From Sulfuricystis sp964478415 (GTDB taxonomy: Bacteria > Pseudomonadota > Gammaproteobacteria > Burkholderiales > Rhodocyclaceae), in NCBI GenBank assembly GCA_964478415.1, contig CAYZII010000016.1, positions 1 to 31,777 on the forward strand: DNA of 31,777 nucleotides, given 5' to 3'. Both the position numbers and the translations under genes were made by a program. Shown one piece after another: positions 28,196-31,777 of the stretch (its first letter is position 1; each line of letters opens with the position of its first letter). Below the pieces are notes generated by a model. It was not told the DNA's origin and ran no database searches. It was given only the letters and a program-made list of their open reading frames with translations.

Positions 28196-28238
28196 CACTA
28201 CCTCCTCGAACGAGACTGTATCACCTAGAATCGTTGCC

Positions 28239-29693
28239 ATGCACACCGCGATCCTGCAAGCCGCGTCCTTACGCGCCCTCGAAGCTGCCCACGCCGATGT
28301 CACCCCATCGCTGATGGAACGCGCTGGTGCTTGCGCCGCCCAACGGGCCTTGGCAATGCTCGACGGTCGCGCGCTCGTCCTCGCCGGGCCGGGCAACAAT
28401 GGGGGCGATGCCTTCGTCGTCGCGCGTCATATGAAAGCCGCCGGCCATGCGCCGACGGTGCTGTTCGCAGGCGACCCGGCGCGTCTGCCAACCGATGCCC
28501 AGGCAGCGCATGCCGCCTGGCTCGCCTGTGGCGGTCAGTGCGTCAGTCGCTATCCCGATGGCCATTACGGCCTGATCGTCGATGGCCTGTTCGGCATCGG
28601 GCTGACCCGGCCGATCGAAGGTTGCCATGCCGAATGGATCGAACGGGCGAATGCCAGCGGCAGCCCGATTCTCGCGCTGGACACACCGAGCGGGTTGAAC
28701 GCCTTGACCGGGCAAACGCTTGGCGTGGCGATCCGCGCCGCACACACCGTCACCTTCATCGCACTGAAACCCGGCCTGCTCACCGGCGACGGCCCCGATC
28801 TGTGCGGCACACTGGAGGTCTGCGATCTCGGCCTCGAGGTCGGCGACGGCGATGGCCAGCGCATTACGCCCGTGCTTTTTGGCAACTACCTCAAACCCCG
28901 CCTGCGTAACAGCCACAAGGGCAACTTCGGCAGCGTCGCAATCCTGGGCGGTGCGCCGGGCATGGCCGGTGCCGCGTTGCTCGCCGGGCGCGCTGCGCTG
29001 CACCTGGGCGCCGGGCGCGTCTATCTCGGCATGCTGGAAGCGCTGCCCGTCGATGTCTCTCAACCCGAGCTGATGCTGCGCACTCCTGACGAGGCATTGC
29101 AGACGGCCAGCGTGCTTGCGATCGGTCCGGGCTTGGGCCAGTCGGCTCGTGCCGCCGAGCTGCTCGCTCAGGCGCTCGATAGCCGCCTGCCCCGCGTCAT
29201 CGATGCCGACGGCCTCAATCTGCTCGCTCAACAAGCGGAGCTGGCACGCAAATGTGCCACCTCGCCAGCGCCGACTTTGCTCACCCCGCATCCCGCCGAG
29301 GCGGCCCGGTTGATGGGCTGTCTGCCCGGCGCCATCCAGGCCGACCGCGTCAGCGCGGCCGTAGTGCTGGCACGGCGTTTCAACGCCCATGTCGCGTTGA
29401 AAGGCTGCGGCACCGTGATCGCAACGCCCGAAGGGCGCTGGTTCATCAACACCAACGGCAACCCGGGTCTGGCCAGCGCCGGCAGCGGGGATGTGCTGAC
29501 CGGGATGGCTGCCGCACTGCTGGCGCAGCATTGGCCGCCGCTCGAAGCCTTGCTCGCCGCCGTTCATCTGCACGGCGCCGCGGCGGATGCCTGTGTCGCG
29601 CAAGGCCAGGGGCCGGTGGGACTGACGGCCAGCGAAGTCGGTGAGGCGGCACGGCGGATTTTCAATCACTGGATCGCCGCACTTGCCCGCTGA
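28239..29693 (+). CDS. nnr: Bifunctional NAD(P)HX epimerase/dehydratase
   Basis: A 484-residue fusion that repairs hydrated NADH and NADPH. The N-terminal epimerase domain (about 1-205) has the GPGNNGGDAFVVARH loop and DTPSGLNALTG. The C-terminal ADP-dependent dehydratase domain (about 215-484) has HKGNFGSVAILGGAPGMAGA, TPHPAEAARL and NGNPGLASAGSGDVLTG. The start (MHTAILQAASLRALE) is the family start; an open frame of 300 bases upstream is antisense to the amidohydrolase. TAGAAT at 28226-28231 may be a -10. The 3' end overlaps the transporter frame. Confidence 0.95.
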   Translation: MHTAILQAASLRALEAAHADVTPSLMERAGACAAQRALAMLDGRALVLAGPGNNGGDAFVVARHMKAAGHAPTVLFAGDPARLPTDAQAAHAAWLACGGQCVSRYPDGHYGLIVDGLFGIGLTRPIEGCHAEWIERANASGSPILALDTPSGLNALTGQTLGVAIRAAHTVTFIALKPGLLTGDGPDLCGTLEVCDLGLEVGDGDGQRITPVLFGNYLKPRLRNSHKGNFGSVAILGGAPGMAGAALLAGRAALHLGAGRVYLGMLEALPVDVSQPELMLRTPDEALQTASVLAIGPGLGQSARAAELLAQALDSRLPRVIDADGLNLLAQQAELARKCATSPAPTLLTPHPAEAARLMGCLPGAIQADRVSAAVVLARRFNAHVALKGCGTVIATPEGRWFINTNGNPGLASAGSGDVLTGMAAALLAQHWPPLEALLAAVHLHGAAADACVAQGQGPVGLTASEVGEAARRIFNHWIAALAR

Positions 29694-30546
29694 ACATCAC
29701 CCTTTACGCGGCATGCTGTTGATGCTCGCCGCCGTCTTCTGTTTCGCGTTGCTCGATGCCACCGCCAAGCATCTGTCGCAGACTTATCCGATACCGATGC
29801 TGGTCTGGGCGCGCTACACACTGCACTGCCTGCTGATGATCGTCTTCCTCGCCCCCTCTTTGCGCTGGCAACTGATCGCAACCAAAAGACCACTGCTGCA
29901 GGTCGTGCGCGCGCTGATGCTGGTCGGCACCACAGGTTTCGCGATGGCCGCCTTCCGCCATCTGCCGCTGGCGGAAACCACCGCACTGATCTTCGTCACC
30001 CCGCTGATCGTCGCCCTGCTCGCCGGCCCCTTCCTGGGCGAAAAACTGCGTCCGCTGCACTGGGGTGCAAGCCTAGGAGGTTTCCTCGGCGCACTGCTGA
30101 TCGCCCGCCCGGGTGGCGCGCTCAATCCCACCGGCATCCTGCTGGTACTCGCCGCTGCGCTGTGTTATAGCGTCTATCAGATCCAGACCCGACTGCTCTC
30201 GGCCACCGAGAACACGCTGACCTTATTGTTCTACACCGCGCTGGTCGGCACGCTGAGCATGACTCTGGCCGCCCCGCTCTACTGGGGCGGGCCGCTCCCC
30301 GACCTGCGTGACGCCATGATGATCGCGTCATTGGGCATCTATGGCGGCACCGGACATTATCTGCTCACCCACGCCTTTCGCCTGGCGCCCGCGACGACCC
30401 TGTCCCCGTTCCTTTATGCGCAGCTCGTCTGGGCTACGCTACTCGGCTGGCTGGTTTTCGACCACTGGCCGGACGGCCTTACCATTGCCGGCATGATGAT
30501 CATCGCCACCGCGAGCATCACATTGGCACTGACGCAGCGACGCTAA
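29683..30546 (+). CDS. EamA/DMT-superfamily transporter
   Basis: About 287 residues with ten predicted membrane helices in two EamA repeats (first near 10-140, second near 150-285); recognisable pieces are FALLDATAKHLSQ, LPLAETTALIFVTPLIVALL and GTGHYLLTHAFRLAPATTLSPF. DMT transporters export metabolites or amino acids; the substrate is unknown. The start is unsure: TTG at 29683 overlaps the nnr stop by 11 bp; ATG at 29713 would give 277 residues and still keep the first helix. Confidence 0.88.
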   Translation: MPAEHHPLRGMLLMLAAVFCFALLDATAKHLSQTYPIPMLVWARYTLHCLLMIVFLAPSLRWQLIATKRPLLQVVRALMLVGTTGFAMAAFRHLPLAETTALIFVTPLIVALLAGPFLGEKLRPLHWGASLGGFLGALLIARPGGALNPTGILLVLAAALCYSVYQIQTRLLSATENTLTLLFYTALVGTLSMTLAAPLYWGGPLPDLRDAMMIASLGIYGGTGHYLLTHAFRLAPATTLSPFLYAQLVWATLLGWLVFDHWPDGLTIAGMMIIATASITLALTQRR

Positions 30547-30555
30547 AATCCGGTC

Positions 30556-31407
30556 ATGAAAAAACACATACCCACCCTCGCCGAAGCCATCGAGCAAAAC
30601 GTCCGTGCCGCCTTGGCCGAGGACATCGGCAGCGGCGACCTGACGGCACAACTCGCCCCGGCACACCGTCTTGCGCACGGCACCGTGACCACCCGCGAGA
30701 CAGCGATTCTGTGCGGCACGGCCTGGTTCGATGCCTGCCTGCACCATCTCGATCCCACTGCTCGCATCACCTGGTTCGCGCAGGATGGCGATCGCATCGA
30801 GGCCGATCAGGTACTCTGCAAATTGACTGCCGATACCCGCGCGCTGCTCACCGCCGAGCGCAGCGCACTGAATTTCCTGCAACTCCTCTCGGGCACCGCG
30901 ACGCAGACCCGACGCTACGTCGATGCCGTCGCCGGCACGCGCGCGCAGATTGTCGACACCCGCAAGACTATTCCCGGTTTGCGCTTGGCACAGAAGTATG
31001 CCGTCGCCTGTGGCGGCGGCACGAATCACCGTCTCGGCCTTTATGACGGCATCCTGATCAAGGAAAATCACATCATCGCCTGCGGCGGGGTCACGGCAGC
31101 CTTCCAGCGTGCCCAGCAACTCGCACCACCCGACGTATTCATCCAGATCGAAGTCGAAACCCTCGAACAACTGGCGGAAGCCCTCGATGCCGGTGCCACA
31201 CTGATCCTGCTTGACAACATGGATCTGCACCAGATGCGCCAGGCCGTCGGGCTCACCGCCGGCCGCGCCAAGCTCGAAGCCTCGGGTGGTGTGCGTCTCG
31301 AAACCGTGCGCGCGATCGCCGAGACCGGCATCGACCGCATCTCGATCGGCAGCCTGACCAAGGACGTGCGCGCGATCGACCTGTCCTTGCGGCACAGTGA
31401 AGAGTGA
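30556..31407 (+). CDS. nadC: Nicotinate-nucleotide pyrophosphorylase (quinolinate phosphoribosyltransferase) NadC
   Basis: A 283-residue enzyme converting quinolinate and PRPP to nicotinate mononucleotide in NAD synthesis. Signatures are EDIGSGDLTAQL, RSALNFLQLLSGTAT, DTRKTIPGLR, KYAVACGGGTNHRLGLYDGILIKENH cut here into its parts KYAVACGGG and NHRLGLYDG, and SGGVRLETV. It lies 9 bp after the transporter gene. Nearby nnr also serves NAD(P) homeostasis, so the cluster has an NAD theme. TAAAAT at 30544-30549 with TTGGCA 15 bp earlier is a poor promoter. Confidence 0.97.
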   Translation: MKKHIPTLAEAIEQNVRAALAEDIGSGDLTAQLAPAHRLAHGTVTTRETAILCGTAWFDACLHHLDPTARITWFAQDGDRIEADQVLCKLTADTRALLTAERSALNFLQLLSGTATQTRRYVDAVAGTRAQIVDTRKTIPGLRLAQKYAVACGGGTNHRLGLYDGILIKENHIIACGGVTAAFQRAQQLAPPDVFIQIEVETLEQLAEALDAGATLILLDNMDLHQMRQAVGLTAGRAKLEASGGVRLETVRAIAETGIDRISIGSLTKDVRAIDLSLRHSEE

Positions 31408-31415
31408 CTCTCTGC

Positions 31416-31421
31416 TAGAAT
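31416..31421 (+). promoter_or_regulatory. -10 element candidate for the tRNA-Ser locus
   Basis: TAGAAT at 31416-31421 (within TAGAATTCGC, the same context as the tRNA-Gly -10) is 15 bp upstream of the broken tRNA-Ser copy. No clear -35 is seen. Transcription from here would pass the broken copy before the intact one. Confidence 0.45.
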
Positions 31422-31436
31422 TCGCATCCCTGCTGC

Positions 31437-31584
31437 GGAGAGGTGGATGAGCGGTTTAAGTCGCACGCCTGGACAATGCTCACCTGGCGAGCATTGCGGC
31501 GTAGGCTAACGTGAGCAACAGCGAACGTTAAGGCGCGCAAGCGCCGGCCGAAGCCAAAGCGTGTTGCAGCGGTCGAACGGTAAC
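31437..31584 (+). pseudogene. Broken tRNA-Ser copy with hairpin-rich insert in the anticodon loop
   Basis: Bases 31436-31473 repeat perfectly the start of the intact tRNA-Ser (31584-31621, 38 bp), through the D arm and to the anticodon. An insert of about 82 bases follows (31474-31555), and then AAAGCGTGTT (31556-31565) resumes the tRNA at the anticodon 3' stem, as at 31621-31630. The variable arm and 3' acceptor strand are missing, though GGTCGAAC (31571-31578) recalls a T loop. It cannot form a full tRNA. Confidence 0.7.
31474..31555 (+). other. Structured insert: four successive hairpins
   Basis: The insert folds by eye into CAATGCTC/GAGCATTG (31474-31496, perfect 8 bp), TAACGT/ACGTTA (31507-31530), GGCGC-GCAA-GCGCC (31532-31545, GNRA-type loop) and GGC-CGAA-GCC (31546-31555). 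It is too short for a usual group I intron and has no coding potential I trust. Confidence 0.55.
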
Positions 31585-31675
31585 GGAGAGGTGGATGAGC
31601 GGTTTAAGTCGCACGCCTGGAAAGCGTGTTCAGGGTAATACCCTGACGCGGGTTCGAATCCCGCCCTCTCCGCCA
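31585..31675 (+). tRNA. tRNA-Ser (anticodon GGA)
   Basis: 91 nt class II tRNA with encoded CCA. Acceptor GGAGAGG pairs with CCTCTCC, anticodon loop CTGGAAA gives GGA, the long variable arm is CAGGGTAATACCCTG, and the T arm is GCGGG-TTCGAAT-CCCGC. The 102 bases from here to the window end show no gene or convincing signal. Confidence 0.97.
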
Positions 31676-31777
31676 ACCGCCTCGATCCTTTAAACCCAGA
31701 TTGTCCATTAGAGCGGGCGCGCATCGTATGCTCTTATGATACTTAAACAAACTGCCCTACGCGGTGGCTTGGGGCCT

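Noticed and set aside
31474..31555. Functional group I intron in the first tRNA-Ser copy
   Set aside because: At about 82 nt it is far below the usual size (near 200 nt or more), and the copy lacks its 3' acceptor strand, so splicing would not yield a tRNA.
31506..31724. 72-residue minus-strand frame over tRNA-Ser
   Set aside because: Its middle is the reverse complement of the tRNA, a frequent false gene call.
31676..31777. Possible element end or regulatory dyad at the right edge
   Set aside because: GTAT...ATAC pairing is only 4 bp and nothing else stands out; the window stops too soon to judge.

Overview
The window reads as chromosome from a GC-rich betaproteobacterium, most likely of the Rhodocyclales/Sterolibacterium-Sulfuritalea neighbourhood. 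This is inferred from protein character, dense ATGA/GTGA gene overlaps and the gene order suhB | trmJ-cysE-iscR-iscS2-iscSUA-hscBA-fdx-iscX; no taxonomic search was possible. Most genes are housekeeping. The left 9 kb is the accessory and most interesting part.

Region 1 (1-8894, + strand) is a respiratory molybdoenzyme module. It opens with the 3' end of a Met/Gly/Ser-repeat protein, a sigma54-type promoter (180-195) and a strong terminator hairpin (226-257). Then come a small secreted protein (273), a membrane-anchored pentaheme cytochrome c (599), a Tat-exported DmsA-like molybdopterin oxidoreductase (1489), a four-cluster DmsB-like ferredoxin (4074) and a TorD-like chaperone (4735). After a REP-like palindrome follow a histidine kinase whose periplasmic domain carries a c-heme motif (5671) and an NtrC-type sigma54 activator (7548). 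No NrfD/DmsC quinol-oxidising subunit is present; the pentaheme cytochrome appears to take that role. The third Cys of the catalytic subunit's N-terminal Fe-S motif is a His. The substrate cannot be named from sequence.

Region 2 (8973-15418, + strand): mfd, a VapBC-type toxin-antitoxin pair with a clear promoter/operator, then DAHP synthase translationally coupled to a DUF1015 gene. A long inverted repeat separates these from the converging genes.

Region 3 (15551-25861, - strand): a nearly unbroken 12-gene ISC iron-sulfur supra-operon, iscR, a second cysteine desulfurase, iscS, iscU, iscA, hscB, hscA, fdx, iscX, a periplasmic rhodanese, a TatD nuclease and thiol peroxidase tpx, preceded by cysE and trmJ. 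The iscR promoter carries a good type-1 IscR box, and the cysE promoter carries a look-alike, suggesting that cysteine supply and Fe-S assembly are controlled together.

Region 4 (25913-31777): suhB, tRNA-Gly(GCC), tRNA-Cys(GCA), an M20 amidohydrolase (-), the bifunctional NAD(P)HX repair enzyme Nnr, an EamA transporter, nadC and tRNA-Ser(GGA). The tRNA-Ser is preceded by a broken copy of itself whose anticodon loop is interrupted by a hairpin-rich insert. No insertion sequence, prophage or CRISPR array was seen.
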